Shown one piece after another: positions 1 to 9,383 of a stretch of DNA of 64,000 nt. Under the pieces are notes generated by a model. It worked only from the letters and a program-made list of their open reading frames with translations, did not search any database and was not told the DNA's origin. This DNA comes from Corynebacterium minutissimum. GTDB lineage: Bacteria; Actinomycetota; Actinomycetes; Mycobacteriales; Mycobacteriaceae. Location: assembly GCF_016889765.1 (NCBI RefSeq), contig NZ_CP069533.1, positions 2,480,001-2,544,000 of the forward strand. Reading direction: 5' to 3'. Positions within the stretch are counted from its first letter, which is position 1. The number at the start of each line of letters is the position of its first letter. Both the position numbers and the translations under genes were made by a program.

Positions 1-413
1 TCCAACCCTAAACCGTTGGTGGTCAGCGCAGTGGAGGGAGCGATACCCTCATCGGTACGCAGAGCGGAAGTAGCGGCGATGATCTTCTCCAAGGAGTTAC
101 GCAGGAGTGGCTCACCGCCGGTGAAACGTACCTGGCGGATTCCGAGCTTCTCCACGGCGAGGCGGATGAGGCGGATGGTTTCGTCGTCGCTAAGCGTCTG
201 TTCGGTCGGCATCCACTCAAAGCCCTCGGCCGGCATGCAATAGGTGCAGCGCAGATTGCAGCGGTCCGTCAAAGACACACGCAGGTCGCGGGCCTGGCGG
301 CCGTAGCGGTCAAGAAGCGCGCGGTGGCCATCAGGACTAGGCCCCGGCACGTCAGCAGGAAGGCTAGCCGCACCGGGGATACGGGGCAGGGGCAGTGGGG
401 TGGAATCGGACAT
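1..413 (-). CDS. moaA: GTP 3',8-cyclase MoaA, 5' part only
   Basis: Radical-SAM enzyme that converts GTP to 3',8-cyclo-GTP in the first step of molybdenum cofactor synthesis. The visible N-terminal part (about 137 residues) carries the radical-SAM cluster motif CNLRCTYC (C-x3-C-x2-C) followed by MPAEGFEWMP and the FTGGEP motif that contacts SAM, all typical of MoaA. The gene runs off the left edge, so the GTP-binding C-terminus with the second iron-sulfur site is not seen. ATG at 413 is preceded by TACAGT with an 8-nt gap and no Shine-Dalgarno, which fits a leaderless transcript. No other molybdenum cofactor gene is visible in the window. Confidence 0.93.
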   Translation of the reverse strand, partial: MSDSTPLPLPRIPGAASLPADVPGPSPDGHRALLDRYGRQARDLRVSLTDRCNLRCTYCMPAEGFEWMPTEQTLSDDETIRLIRLAVEKLGIRQVRFTGGEPLLRNSLEKIIAATSALRTDEGIAPSTALTTNGLGL

Positions 414-427
414 TGCTCGCTACTGTA
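414..427 (-). promoter_or_regulatory. Leaderless -10 promoter of moaA
   Basis: TACAGT at 422-427 (minus strand) lies 8 nt before the moaA ATG and no ribosome binding site is present. This is inferred from the TANNNT hexamer and its spacing. Confidence 0.5.
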
Positions 428-460
428 GCCCGAAGTGCGCTGAATTAATAGGCAGCGGAT

Positions 461-2200
461 TTACTCCTCGGCATCGAGGCGCTGAGATTCACCCGGGCCC
501 TTAAGTCGGATGATGTTGTAGTCACCTTCAGCCAGGTGAGCACGCAGGTCCTTCTTATCGAACTTGCCCACGGAGGTCTTATCGATGGATTTCACAAAGG
601 TCCAGTACTCCGGCAGCATCCAGGAGGGCAGCTCTGAGCGCATAGCATCGCGCAGACGCTCGGCGGTTTCAATGGTGGGGGAAATCCCCGCTGCCAGCAC
701 CGTGACCGCCAGTGGGCGCTCAACCCATTGCTTATCCGGGTAGCCGATGACGGCGCATTCGAGCACCGCCGGGTTGGCCATAATGAGGTTTTCCAGCTGG
801 ACTGAATAGATCCACTCGCCACCAGAGCGGATGACATCGCGGGCGCGGTCCTCCACGGTGAGGAAGCCCTCCTCGTTGACGAAGCCGACATCACCGGTGC
901 GCAGCCATCCATCCGCAGTGAACTTGGACTCGGCGTCCTCGACGTTCTTGCCGCGGAACTCGTGGGCGGCACCGCCGTCTTCGGAGGTGGGCGAGTGATA
1001 GTAGGAACCAGTAACGAGGTTGCCACGGACTTGAATCTCGCCGGCGTTGCGGTCGGTGGTGTTGACCACGTGGCCATCATTGACCACGCGGTATTCCAGG
1101 GAGGCGGGGAAGCGTCCTTGAGAAATGCGGTAGGCCCAGCGCGCTTCGCCGGAAGCACCTGAAGGCGGGCGCGCAACGGTTCCGACGGTGGTAGTCTCCG
1201 CCATGCCCCAGACGTGCACCACGTCGACACCGTAGCGCTCTTCCCACATCTTGATGAGCTGCGGGGGCACCGGCGAGCCGCCGGCAAAAATCTCGGTGAG
1301 AGTCATGCGCTCCGGTGGGTGCTTGAGGTAATGCACAAAGAGCTGAATCCAAATCGTGGGCACGCCATGCGCCACGCGCGGGGAGGTCGCAGCAATGATT
1401 CTGGCCAGGGTGGCGGGAGAGACGTCGGCGTCGGGAAGCACCAGCGGCGTGCCCGTCATCCATGCCGCAAAAGGAACGCCCCAGCTCAGCACGTGATAAA
1501 TGGGAATGCAGCACAGGAAGGTCTCTCCGTGCGTCACACACAGCGAATCGGAGGCGCGCAGCTGCATGCCCTCAAGATATAGCGCGCGGTGCGAATAGAG
1601 CACGCCTTTGGGTGCGCCTGTGGTGCCGGTGGAATAACACAGAGCGGCTGCGGTGTGCTCATCCAAGGTGGGCCAGTCGTAGACCGTCGAGCGGCCATCG
1701 AGCAGCTCCTCGTAGCTGTAGACTTCGATGCCCTGGGGCATGGGAACAGTGAGCTTATCGACGTCCGTGAAGACCACCGCGCGCACGCAGTCCACGCCTT
1801 TGAGGACGTTCGCGAGCTGCTGGCCAAGGCGCCCATCGGCGACAATAACCTGTACTTCCGCATGGTTGACGATGTGCCGAATCTGGTCATTCATCAGCTG
1901 CTTGTTGAGCGGCGTAAACACCGCGCCTTTGCAGGCCGTGCCAAAGAGGACTTCGAGGTGCTCCGCGCAATTCCACATGAAGGACCCCACGCGCTCATCC
2001 CCGGTAACCCCCAACGTGTCGTGCAGCGCATGCGCGAAAGCGGCAGCGCGTGCGCCGATGTCGGCGAAGGTGGTTTCCTCGCGCTCATTGCCCGGATCGT
2101 CACTATGCCACGTGATGACCTGGGTTTGGCCGTGGACGGAGGAACCGTACTCCAGGATGCGCGTCAGGGACAGGGGGATATCCTGCATGGTGGAGAGCAT
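461..2200 (-). CDS. Fatty acyl-CoA ligase (AMP-binding, FadD/AlkK type)
   Basis: ANL-superfamily enzyme that activates a fatty acid to acyl-AMP and then acyl-CoA. The 579-residue product has the P-loop-like motif YSTGTTGAPKG near residue 190, the core motif DGWLRTGDVG, the hinge region RARDVIRSGGEWI and the C-terminal catalytic lysine motif SVGKFDKKDLR. The N-terminus MQDIPLSLTRILEYG resembles AlkK-like medium/long-chain ligases; the chain length preferred cannot be read from sequence. The frame is open upstream to 2329, but ATG 2200 (or 2188) gives the family-like N-terminus. Neither start has a strong ribosome binding site. It is transcribed alone, divergently from rho. Confidence 0.85.
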   Translation of the reverse strand: MLSTMQDIPLSLTRILEYGSSVHGQTQVITWHSDDPGNEREETTFADIGARAAAFAHALHDTLGVTGDERVGSFMWNCAEHLEVLFGTACKGAVFTPLNKQLMNDQIRHIVNHAEVQVIVADGRLGQQLANVLKGVDCVRAVVFTDVDKLTVPMPQGIEVYSYEELLDGRSTVYDWPTLDEHTAAALCYSTGTTGAPKGVLYSHRALYLEGMQLRASDSLCVTHGETFLCCIPIYHVLSWGVPFAAWMTGTPLVLPDADVSPATLARIIAATSPRVAHGVPTIWIQLFVHYLKHPPERMTLTEIFAGGSPVPPQLIKMWEERYGVDVVHVWGMAETTTVGTVARPPSGASGEARWAYRISQGRFPASLEYRVVNDGHVVNTTDRNAGEIQVRGNLVTGSYYHSPTSEDGGAAHEFRGKNVEDAESKFTADGWLRTGDVGFVNEEGFLTVEDRARDVIRSGGEWIYSVQLENLIMANPAVLECAVIGYPDKQWVERPLAVTVLAAGISPTIETAERLRDAMRSELPSWMLPEYWTFVKSIDKTSVGKFDKKDLRAHLAEGDYNIIRLKGPGESQRLDAEE

Positions 2201-2265
2201 GCGTACCACTTTAGCCGTGTCAGTGTGAGCGCGGTGGAAGGATGCGGTATAGTTAACCGCGACTG

Positions 2266-2284
2266 GCGGGGAGGCCCTCCCCGC
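2266..2284. promoter_or_regulatory. 19-bp palindrome upstream of the acyl-CoA ligase gene
   Basis: GCGGGGAGG-C-CCTCCCCGC is a perfect inverted repeat with 9-bp arms. It lies 10-16 bp upstream of a possible -10 (TAACTAT, minus strand, about 2250-2256) for the ligase gene. This suits an operator, though it could also fold as an RNA hairpin. The regulator is unknown. Confidence 0.45.
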
Positions 2285-2606
2285 ACCTTCCGAGCATCCT
2301 CCACGGTGTGCACTCGCGAGACTGCGCACGACGGTGAAGGGGAGTAGAGATACGCTCGCAGTCGCCTCTTAAAATATCTCCCATCAGTGACCCACGGCTT
2401 TAGTTCTTTTCCGCGCCGCGGGGGCGCGTCTACGAGGGGAGAGCCACAAAACCCACCGCCCACGGGTATCGCGGTTGCGTGAACTCGCTGGTGGCGGCGG
2501 ACCACTTCAATTACACACTGGCTTCCAACGCCCACGCGTGGGCTGCACCGCTTGATTGCGGCCTGGCCATGTTGGTGCTCGTTGGTGAAGCGACGAAAGG
2601 ATATCC
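2285..2606 (+). other. Long leader region of rho
   Basis: No gene is supported here. A -10-like TAAAAT occurs at 2370-2375, a small GC hairpin (CGCGCC/GGCGCG, 2412-2428) follows, and a ribosome binding site GAAAGG (2595-2600) precedes the rho GTG. If the -10 is used, the leader is about 225 nt. A long untranslated leader is common for rho, which is autoregulated in other bacteria. That reading is inference. Confidence 0.4.
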
Positions 2607-4586
2607 GTGAGCGATACGGACAAGACCGCAGCACAGGACTTGGCGTCTCTGAAGCTGCCGGAACTGCGCAAGCTTGCAGCGGAGCGCGGACTCCGCGGCG
2701 TTTCCGGACTGCGCAAGGGGGACCTCATTACTGCTCTGACCACTGGCCAGGTTCCGGTGCGTGCCGCGAAGGCGAGCACACAGGCTGCCGACGCCCCGAA
2801 GGCTCCGAAGGCAGAGGACAAGACCGAGGAGAAGGCCTCCACGCCACGCCGCGCAGTGCGCAAGGCTTCCCGCCCGGCTGGCTCCGCCGAGGAGAAGAAC
2901 CATGATGCCCAGAAGGGCGCGAAGAGCAACCCTGAACAGGGCTCCGACCAGGGCTCTGAGCAGGGTGACAACAACGCGGACAAGGGCGGCAAGAACGACG
3001 AGCAGCGCTACGAGTCGCGCTCCCAGGCCCGCCGCGCTCGCCGCAACCGTGCCCGCCGCCAGGAGCGCGAGGCGCGCGAAGAGGCTAAGGCTTCCGGTCA
3101 CGATGACCAGAACAACGGTGGCCAAAACAACAGTGGCCAGGACAAGGGCAATTCTGGCAACCAGGGCGGCAACAACGATGGCCAGAGCAAGTCGGAGGAC
3201 AACCAGGGCCGCCACGACAATGGTGGCGGCAACAACAACGGTGGTAACAATAACGGCGGCAACAACCGTCGTGACAACAACAACCGCCACGATGACGACA
3301 ACAACCACGGTGGTGGCGGACGTCGCAACCGCCGTAACCGCCGAAACCGTCGCGGCCGTGACCGTGATGGCGGCGGCAATGGCGGTAACGACCTGCAGAT
3401 CCGCGAGGGCGATGAGGTGCAGATCGTCGGCGGCATCCTCGAGGTTGTGGACAACAACGTAGCCTTCCTGCGCACCACGGGCTACCGCGCAGCGAGCTCC
3501 GATGTCTTTGTCAACAACAACCTCGTGCGCCGCCTGGGCCTGCGCTCCGGCGATGCGCTGACGGGCAAGGTCAAGGTTTCTGGCCCGACCCACACGCACG
3601 GCAACGGCCGCAACCGCCGCAAGTACAACCAGCTGGTGGAGGTCGACACCGTCAATGGTCTCGATCCGTCGAGCGCCAAGGAGCGTCCGGACTTCGCCAA
3701 GCTCACCCCGCTCTATCCGAACCAGCGTCTGCGCCTAGAGACGGATCCGAAGATCCTCACCACCCGCGTCATTGACCTCATCATGCCGATTGGTAAGGGC
3801 CAGCGCGCGCTCATTGTCTCCCCGCCGAAGGCCGGTAAGACGACGATTCTGCAGAACATCGCCAACGCGATTGCTGCCAATAACCCGGAGTGCTACCTCA
3901 TGGTCGTTCTCGTTGACGAGCGCCCTGAAGAGGTCACCGACATGCAGCGCAGCGTTAAGGGTGAGGTCATTGCCTCCACCTTCGACCGCCCGCCGTCAGA
4001 GCACACCTCCGTGGCGGAGCTGGCCATCGAGCGCGCCAAGCGCCTGGTGGAGCAGGGCAAGGACGTCGTCGTCCTGCTCGATTCCATTACTCGCCTGGGC
4101 CGTGCCTACAACAACTCCTCGCCGGCTTCCGGTCGCATTCTCTCCGGTGGTGTGGACTCCAACGCTCTCTACCCGCCGAAGCGTTTCCTCGGTGCTGCCC
4201 GCAACATCGAGAACGGCGGCTCGCTGACCATCATCGCTACCGCGATGGTGGAGACCGGCTCCACCGGTGACACCGTCATCTTCGAGGAGTTCAAGGGCAC
4301 CGGCAACGCTGAACTGAAGCTGGACCGCGCCATTTCTGAGCGCCGTATCTTCCCGGCTGTGGACGTCAACCCGTCCGGTACCCGCAAGGACGAGCTCCTG
4401 CTCGTCCCGGAGGAAGCGCGCATCATGACGAAGCTGCGTCGCATCCTCTCTGGCCTGGACTCCTTCGCCGCCATCGACCTGCTCATCAAGCAGCTCAAGA
4501 AGACCCGCTCCAACGGTGAGTTCCTCATGCAGGTGGCGTCCTCTGCGCCTATGGCGGCAGATACTGACGAGGAGGACTACAAGTAA
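2607..4586 (+). CDS. rho: Transcription termination factor Rho
   Basis: Hexameric RNA helicase that ends transcription at Rho-dependent sites. The 659-residue protein starts with a Rho_N (SAP-like) domain ([15 protein letters not shown], about 17-31). A long low-complexity insert rich in Asn, Gly, Asp, Arg and Gln follows (about 90-255), then the S1/cold-shock RNA-binding fold (about 260-330) and the ATPase core with Walker A PPKAGKTT (about 407-414) and Walker [16 protein letters not shown] (about 485-499). At 659 residues it is far longer than E. coli Rho (about 419) because of the actinobacterial insert. GTG start with GAAAGG 6 nt upstream. Its stop overlaps the prfA start by one base. Confidence 0.97.
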   Translation: MSDTDKTAAQDLASLKLPELRKLAAERGLRGVSGLRKGDLITALTTGQVPVRAAKASTQAADAPKAPKAEDKTEEKASTPRRAVRKASRPAGSAEEKNHDAQKGAKSNPEQGSDQGSEQGDNNADKGGKNDEQRYESRSQARRARRNRARRQEREAREEAKASGHDDQNNGGQNNSGQDKGNSGNQGGNNDGQSKSEDNQGRHDNGGGNNNGGNNNGGNNRRDNNNRHDDDNNHGGGGRRNRRNRRNRRGRDRDGGGNGGNDLQIREGDEVQIVGGILEVVDNNVAFLRTTGYRAASSDVFVNNNLVRRLGLRSGDALTGKVKVSGPTHTHGNGRNRRKYNQLVEVDTVNGLDPSSAKERPDFAKLTPLYPNQRLRLETDPKILTTRVIDLIMPIGKGQRALIVSPPKAGKTTILQNIANAIAANNPECYLMVVLVDERPEEVTDMQRSVKGEVIASTFDRPPSEHTSVAELAIERAKRLVEQGKDVVVLLDSITRLGRAYNNSSPASGRILSGGVDSNALYPPKRFLGAARNIENGGSLTIIATAMVETGSTGDTVIFEEFKGTGNAELKLDRAISERRIFPAVDVNPSGTRKDELLLVPEEARIMTKLRRILSGLDSFAAIDLLIKQLKKTRSNGEFLMQVASSAPMAADTDEEDYK

Positions 4587-5662
4587 TGTCGAACCAGGTT
4601 TCCCTCGTTGACGATATTGTCTCCGAGTACCAGGGCATCGAAATGCAGATGGCTGACCCGGAGGTAGCCGGTGATCAGTCCCAGTTCCGCAAGCTCTCTA
4701 AGCGCTACGCTGAGCTGCGCCCTATCGTCGCCGTGAATGACGAGTTGGTCCAGGCACGCCAGGACCTGGCCGATGCCAAGGAGATGGCCTACGAGGACCA
4801 CGAGTTTCAGCCTGAGGTAGATCGCCTCGAGCCGCTTGTCGTGGAGCTGGAAGAAAAGCTCGCCGACCTGCTTGCGCCACGCGATGAGCAGGACTCCGAG
4901 GACATCATCATGGAGATTAAGGCCGGTGCCGGTGGTGAAGAGGCAGCTCTCTTCGCCGGCGACTTGGCCCGCATGTATGAGCGCTTTGCTGATAAGGCCG
5001 GCTTCCAGTGGGAGGTTTTGGGTCTCAACGAGTCGGATTTGGGCGGCGTGAAGGATATGTCCATCTCCTTCAAGTCCAAGACCCCGTCGCGCGACGGCGC
5101 TTGGAGCGTGTTCAAGTTTGAGGGCGGAGTGCACCGCGTGCAGCGTATCCCGGTAACGGAGTCCCAGGGTCGCATCCAGACCTCGGCTGCCGGCGTTCTG
5201 GTCTACCCGGAGCCGGAAGAAGTCGAAGCAGTCAACATCGATGACAAGGATATCCGCGTCGACGTGTACCGTTCCTCCGGTAAGGGCGGCCAGGGCGTGA
5301 ACACCACTGACTCCGCCGTGCGTATTACCCATCTGCCGACTGGCCTGGTGGTGACGTGTCAGAAGGAGCGTTCCCAGATCCAGAACAAGGCGCGTGCCCT
5401 GCAGGTGCTGCAGGCTCGCCTCGACCAGATGGAGCGCGAGGCCCGTGAGGCCGAGGCCGGCGAGCAGCGCGCCTCCCAGGTGCGCACTATGGACCGTTCC
5501 GAGCGCATCCGTACCTATAACTGGCCGGAGAACCGTATTACCGATCACCGCATTGGTTACAAGGCCAACAACCTGGACGCGGTGCTCAACGGCGATATGC
5601 ACGAGCTCATTGAGGCTCTCCAGGCCCAGGAGCGTGCCGAGCGCCTTGAGGCTGAGGGCTAA
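4586..5662 (+). CDS. prfA: Peptide chain release factor 1
   Basis: Class I release factor that reads UAA and UAG and triggers peptidyl-tRNA hydrolysis on the ribosome. The 358-residue length is normal for RF1. The codon-reading tripeptide is P189-V190-T191 (RF1 has PxT, RF2 has SPF), and the GGQ motif is at 234-236 in [15 protein letters not shown]. The ATG overlaps the rho stop in TAATG, so the gene depends on translational coupling with rho. The modifying enzyme PrmC, which methylates the GGQ glutamine, is encoded next. Confidence 0.97.
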   Translation: MSNQVSLVDDIVSEYQGIEMQMADPEVAGDQSQFRKLSKRYAELRPIVAVNDELVQARQDLADAKEMAYEDHEFQPEVDRLEPLVVELEEKLADLLAPRDEQDSEDIIMEIKAGAGGEEAALFAGDLARMYERFADKAGFQWEVLGLNESDLGGVKDMSISFKSKTPSRDGAWSVFKFEGGVHRVQRIPVTESQGRIQTSAAGVLVYPEPEEVEAVNIDDKDIRVDVYRSSGKGGQGVNTTDSAVRITHLPTGLVVTCQKERSQIQNKARALQVLQARLDQMEREAREAEAGEQRASQVRTMDRSERIRTYNWPENRITDHRIGYKANNLDAVLNGDMHELIEALQAQERAERLEAEG

Positions 5663-5686
5663 GGTATAAGGCTAGGACGAGATACG

Positions 5687-6547
5687 GTGACGTTTCACAC
5701 CTATCAGGAGGCGCTTCGCGATGCCGCGGGGCGCCTTCGCGCTGCCGGTGTCCCCTCACCGGAGTGGGACGCACGTGTGCTTGCCGCGCACCTCATCCAC
5801 TGCGGTCACATGGACATTCCCATGGGACAGGAGCCCATCCCGGGCTTCGACGTGGCCTATGGGGCGCTGGTGGGGCGTCGTGAAGCGCGCGAGCCCCTCC
5901 AACACATCCTGGGCCACGCGTGGTTTGGTCCGCTCGAACTCGAGGTGGGGCCTGGCGTGTTCATTCCGCGTCCAGAGACGGAGGTGCTTGCCGACTATGC
6001 CGTCGGACTTCTTAAGAATTCCGACGCGGAGGACAGTCGCGTCGTTGACCTGTGTACGGGGTCCGGGGCGCTGGCGCTCTATGTCGCGCACTCCCTGCCC
6101 CGGGCACAGGTGTGGGGCGTGGAGCTTTCCGACGCCTCCCTGGCCTACGCCCAGCGCAACGCAGCACGTTATACCCCTGAACTTCAGTTGGTTCAGGGCG
6201 ATGTGACCGACCCACAGGTCCTTTCCGAGTTGGATGGCACCGTGGACCTCGTGCTCACCAATCCGCCCTACGTGCCCGAAACCCCTAACCTGGAGCCGGA
6301 GGTGTACCAGGACCCCCACGAGGCCGTCTTTGGTGGGGCAGACGGGATGGACACCATCACCGCCATGATTCCCACCATCGCGCGCCTGTTGCGCCCAGGC
6401 GGGCGGGTAGGCCTTGAGCACGATGATGAGACTTCCCACCAGGTCCAGGAAGCATTCCGCGCACATGGCGGATTCGAGCAGGTCGACATACTTCATGACC
6501 TCACAGGTACCGCGCGGTTTGTGACGGCCGTGCGCGGAGTACAGTAG
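5687..6547 (+). CDS. prmC: Release factor glutamine methyltransferase PrmC
   Basis: SAM-dependent enzyme that N5-methylates the glutamine of the GGQ motif in RF1 and RF2. The 286-residue protein has an N-terminal helical domain, a SAM-binding motif VVDLCTGSGALAL (about 120-132) and the catalytic NPPY at 192-195 that holds the target amide. It lies 24 bp after prfA, the usual order. GTG start at 5687; GGACGAG upstream is a weak ribosome binding site. Confidence 0.95.
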   Translation: MTFHTYQEALRDAAGRLRAAGVPSPEWDARVLAAHLIHCGHMDIPMGQEPIPGFDVAYGALVGRREAREPLQHILGHAWFGPLELEVGPGVFIPRPETEVLADYAVGLLKNSDAEDSRVVDLCTGSGALALYVAHSLPRAQVWGVELSDASLAYAQRNAARYTPELQLVQGDVTDPQVLSELDGTVDLVLTNPPYVPETPNLEPEVYQDPHEAVFGGADGMDTITAMIPTIARLLRPGGRVGLEHDDETSHQVQEAFRAHGGFEQVDILHDLTGTARFVTAVRGVQ

Positions 6548-6611
6548 ATTGGTCAAGGATTGGCCAACCAGCCGACGCTACATGAGCGTGGCATAAAGGA
6601 GAATCACACCG

Positions 6612-7286
6612 ATGCAGGGACAGATTTTTAACTGCGCGGATGCAGCCGAGCGCAAAGAAGGCATGGAGCTTGCAGTCAAGGCCGCTAAGTCTGGGCGTCT
6701 CGTGGTCATGCCTACCGATACCCTTTACGGGCTGGGCTGTGATGCCTTCGATAATGACGCTGTGGCCAGTCTCCTCGCCACCAAACATCGCGGGCCCGAT
6801 ATGCCGGTACCGGTGCTGGTGGGCTCGTGGGATACCGTCAAGGGCCTCGTGGCACGGTTGGATGACACCGCCCAGAACCTCATCGAGGCGTTCTGGCCGG
6901 GAGGGCTGTCGATCGTCGTCGAACAGGCTCCGTCGCTGCCCTGGAACCTGGGGGATACGCGTGGCACGGTGATGCTGCGTATGCCGCTTCACCCCATCGC
7001 CATTGAGCTGTTGCGCGAGGTCGGCCCCATGGCTGTCTCCTCAGCGAATATCTCCGGCCACCAGCCACCGACGACCGCCATCGCTGCCAAGCAGCAGCTG
7101 GGCAAAGCCGTAACGGTCTACCTCGATGGTGGGGAAGCAGAGATTGGCAAGCCTTCGACCATCATCGATCTTTCCGGCCCGCACCCATATCTGCTGCGCG
7201 AGGGAGCATTGACGGCTGAAGAGATCGCTGACGTTATTGGCGTGACCCCAGAATCCCTGCGCACGCGCCCGACGGCACAGAACTAA
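6612..7286 (+). CDS. L-threonylcarbamoyladenylate synthase (Sua5/YrdC family)
   Basis: Makes threonylcarbamoyl-AMP from threonine, bicarbonate and ATP for the t6A modification at position 37 of ANN-decoding tRNAs. The 224-residue protein is close to the stand-alone YrdC-domain length, with the N-terminal MPTDTLYGLGCDA and the nucleotide-binding SSANISGHQP motif. It is slightly longer than E. coli YrdC and lacks the full Sua5 C-terminal domain. The ribosome binding site AAAGGAG (6596-6602) lies upstream of ATG 6612. The order prfA-prmC-sua5-wecA is typical of actinobacteria. Confidence 0.93.
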   Translation: MQGQIFNCADAAERKEGMELAVKAAKSGRLVVMPTDTLYGLGCDAFDNDAVASLLATKHRGPDMPVPVLVGSWDTVKGLVARLDDTAQNLIEAFWPGGLSIVVEQAPSLPWNLGDTRGTVMLRMPLHPIAIELLREVGPMAVSSANISGHQPPTTAIAAKQQLGKAVTVYLDGGEAEIGKPSTIIDLSGPHPYLLREGALTAEEIADVIGVTPESLRTRPTAQN

Positions 7287-7298
7287 GGAGCGCGCACC

Positions 7299-8474
7299 GT
7301 GGCAGGAACAGGCGTGCCGCTGCGCGAATTGGCCTTGGTCATCTTCGTCGCGGCTGCATTTACGTATCTCAGCACCGGTCTGGTGCGTACTTTTCTCGTG
7401 CGCACGGGCCGAGTAGCGGAGATTCGCCTGCGCGATAGCCACTCGCAACCTACTCCGCAGTTGGGCGGCGTGGCCATGTTTACCGGCTTTGCCACGGCAG
7501 TCTATCTGGCGGGCCAGCTTCCAGCCTTGACTCGCGGCTTTATGCCCGTAACCCCGGAGATGAACGCTGTGCTCTGGTCGGCTGCGGCCATTGTGCTAGT
7601 CGGAGTGGTTGATGACCTGATAGAGCTGAGTGCGATAGTTAAACTTGTGGGCCAACTGGTCGCCGCTGCGCTCATGAGCGGTTTGGGCCTGACGTGGACG
7701 TTGCTCTTTCTGCCGTTTGGTGATGGAACTACGGTCATCCTCGACCAAGTCCAGAGCACACTCTTGACTGTGTTCTTTACAGTGCTTCTCATCAACGCCA
7801 TCAACTTCGTTGACGGCCTGGACGGTTTGGCCGCTGGCCTCGGCATGATTGCTGGTGGCGCTATCCTCATCTTTTCGCTCACAGTGCTCCATGACCAAGG
7901 TGGGGCAGTGTCGGCGTACCCGCCGGCGATCATTGCTGCCGCGCTCGTGGGAGTGTGCGCCGGCTTCTTGCCGCATAACTTCGAGCCCTCACGCATCTTT
8001 ATGGGCGATAGCGGCGCGATGCTCATCGGCTTGCTGCTGGCGGCTGCATCCACCTCAGCTTCAGGCAAAATCAACATGTCACTGTATGGAACGGTGGACA
8101 TGGTAGCGCTCATGTCACCGCTGATTGTGGTCATCGCAGCGGTCTTTATTCCAGTCCTGGACCTTGTCTGGGCCGTTATTCGCCGCGTTTCCCAAGGGCG
8201 CTCGCCTTTCGCGGCGGACAAGGCGCATATCCATCACCGCTTGCTGTCGTTGGGGCATACGCACCGCCGGACGGTACTCGTGCTGTACTTGTGGGTCTCA
8301 GCGGTGGCGTTTGGCGCGGTGTCTTTTTCCATCGTTCCCGCGCCCGTTGCGGTGGCACTAGCCGTGCTTGCCCTCGTTGGCGCCTTTGTTGTGACCCTCA
8401 TTCCGCTGCGCCAGGGCAAGATTGGGCGTAAGTCTCGTCCGACGAGCGTGGTGCTCGAAACGGATCCCTCCTGA
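7299..8474 (+). CDS. wecA: Polyprenyl-phosphate GlcNAc-1-phosphate transferase (WecA/Rfe family)
   Basis: Polytopic membrane enzyme that transfers GlcNAc-1-phosphate from UDP-GlcNAc to decaprenyl phosphate. In mycolic-acid bacteria this makes the linker joining arabinogalactan to peptidoglycan. The 391-residue protein has about ten hydrophobic segments. Family signatures seen: VDDLIEL (Asp-Asp pair), INFVDGLDGLAAG, FMGDSGAM and the HIHHRLLSLGHTHRR cytoplasmic loop. GTG 7299 has AAGGAGCG upstream. The short gap to the preceding gene suggests cotranscription. The exact sugar donor is family knowledge, not shown here. Confidence 0.9.
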   Translation: MAGTGVPLRELALVIFVAAAFTYLSTGLVRTFLVRTGRVAEIRLRDSHSQPTPQLGGVAMFTGFATAVYLAGQLPALTRGFMPVTPEMNAVLWSAAAIVLVGVVDDLIELSAIVKLVGQLVAAALMSGLGLTWTLLFLPFGDGTTVILDQVQSTLLTVFFTVLLINAINFVDGLDGLAAGLGMIAGGAILIFSLTVLHDQGGAVSAYPPAIIAAALVGVCAGFLPHNFEPSRIFMGDSGAMLIGLLLAAASTSASGKINMSLYGTVDMVALMSPLIVVIAAVFIPVLDLVWAVIRRVSQGRSPFAADKAHIHHRLLSLGHTHRRTVLVLYLWVSAVAFGAVSFSIVPAPVAVALAVLALVGAFVVTLIPLRQGKIGRKSRPTSVVLETDPS

Positions 8475-8476
8475 GG

Positions 8477-8490
8477 TAGGGTAAGGGGCT
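8477..8490 (+). promoter_or_regulatory. Leaderless -10 promoter of the atpI-like gene
   Basis: TAGGGT at 8477-8482 is followed 8 nt later by GTG 8491. The AAGGGG between them could also act as a ribosome binding site on a longer transcript, so the reading is not unique. Confidence 0.4.
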
Positions 8491-8925
8491 GTGACTGAAT
8501 CAACGAGCTCTGACCAGCTATCGCCGTACGATGATCACCGCCGCCCGCTGAAACGCGCACTGCGCCTCGGGGCGATGGGCCTCGTGGTGGTGACCATTGC
8601 TTCCCTCGCTATTTGGGGCGGTGTCCGTGGCACGCCGGGTCTTCTGGGCGTGCTGGTCGGCGCAGCCATCGGCGGTGGCTTCGTGCTTTTCACGGCAGCC
8701 TCGGTGCTGTTGACTGCACGCACGACGCCATCTACGACCATGGCCGTGGTCCTTGGCGGTTGGCTGCTCAAGGTGGTCATCCTCATCATGGTCCTGCTGC
8801 TGATTAAGGACTTGGAGTTCTACGACACCATGGCGCTTTTCGTTACCGTTATCTGTGCGCTGGCGGTCACCCTTGGAACTGAGGTATGGGGAGTCGTGAC
8901 CTCCAACGTGACGTACGTGTCCTAG
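8491..8925 (+). CDS. AtpI-like small membrane protein
   Basis: 144-residue protein with a polar N-terminus (about 25 residues) and four hydrophobic segments ending near residue 140. Its place just before the F1Fo operon matches atpI (subunit I), a non-structural protein thought to help c-ring assembly or Mg2+ handling. Sequence similarity to AtpI is not obvious by eye, so the call rests on position, size and topology. GTG start. A perfect palindrome follows 5 bp after the stop. Confidence 0.65.
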   Translation: MTESTSSDQLSPYDDHRRPLKRALRLGAMGLVVVTIASLAIWGGVRGTPGLLGVLVGAAIGGGFVLFTAASVLLTARTTPSTTMAVVLGGWLLKVVILIMVLLLIKDLEFYDTMALFVTVICALAVTLGTEVWGVVTSNVTYVS

Positions 8926-8930
8926 CACAG

Positions 8931-8946
8931 CGGGACAATTGTCCCG
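8931..8946. repeat. Perfect 16-bp palindrome after atpI
   Basis: CGGGACAATTGTCCCG is fully self-complementary. It has no T-tract, so it is not a standard intrinsic terminator, and it could be an operator for the atp region. Confidence 0.5.
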
Positions 8947-9383
8947 ACCACCATGTTCACCGCCCTTACTGGATCCCCCAGGAGGCTGGCTTTTGCATTT
9001 GTTTGTGTGGCACTGCGGGCACCCGTAGTTACCCCCGTCGAGGTGGGAAAACAGGGGTATGTGACCAAGTCCACTGACTGGGGTTTTGGCAGAATGCGGG
9101 CGTTTTAGGTCTATCCGTGAGGGTGGGGTAGCGAGTTGCTTGAGGCACGGTGCCCCCACGTGCGAAAACTTGTCATCAAACTGATACCATTCACTTCGGG
9201 TTACCGCGGGTTAGTGTCATGCTAGCCCGATACAGTGCGGTTTATCCTTGTCTTGTTCACGCTGATGTGCGACGGAGTCCGTGAGCAAGGCAAAGAGCTG
9301 AAGACGTCCATCGCACCACATAGCCTTCGACAAGCTGTGTGGCCCGAACACGGGAGAGAACGCTGAGCGTTACAACATTGGCC
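8947..9383 (+). other. Long upstream region of the atp operon
   Basis: No gene is supported in this stretch. It holds a short inverted repeat GGCAC-G-GTGCC (9144-9154), lying inside a larger possible stem GTGGGG (about 9123-9128)/CCCCAC (about 9154-9159), and a candidate -10 TACAGT at 9231-9236. If that -10 drives atpB, the leader is about 140 nt. No clear -35 is seen. Confidence 0.35.

Noticed and set aside
1589..2347. 252-codon plus-strand frame over the acyl-CoA ligase
   Set aside because: Antisense shadow of a well-supported gene.
9050..9085. GlxR (cAMP) site TGTGACCAAGTCCACT upstream of atpB
   Set aside because: Only the left half fits TGTGA-N6-TCACA; the right half is too poor to support.
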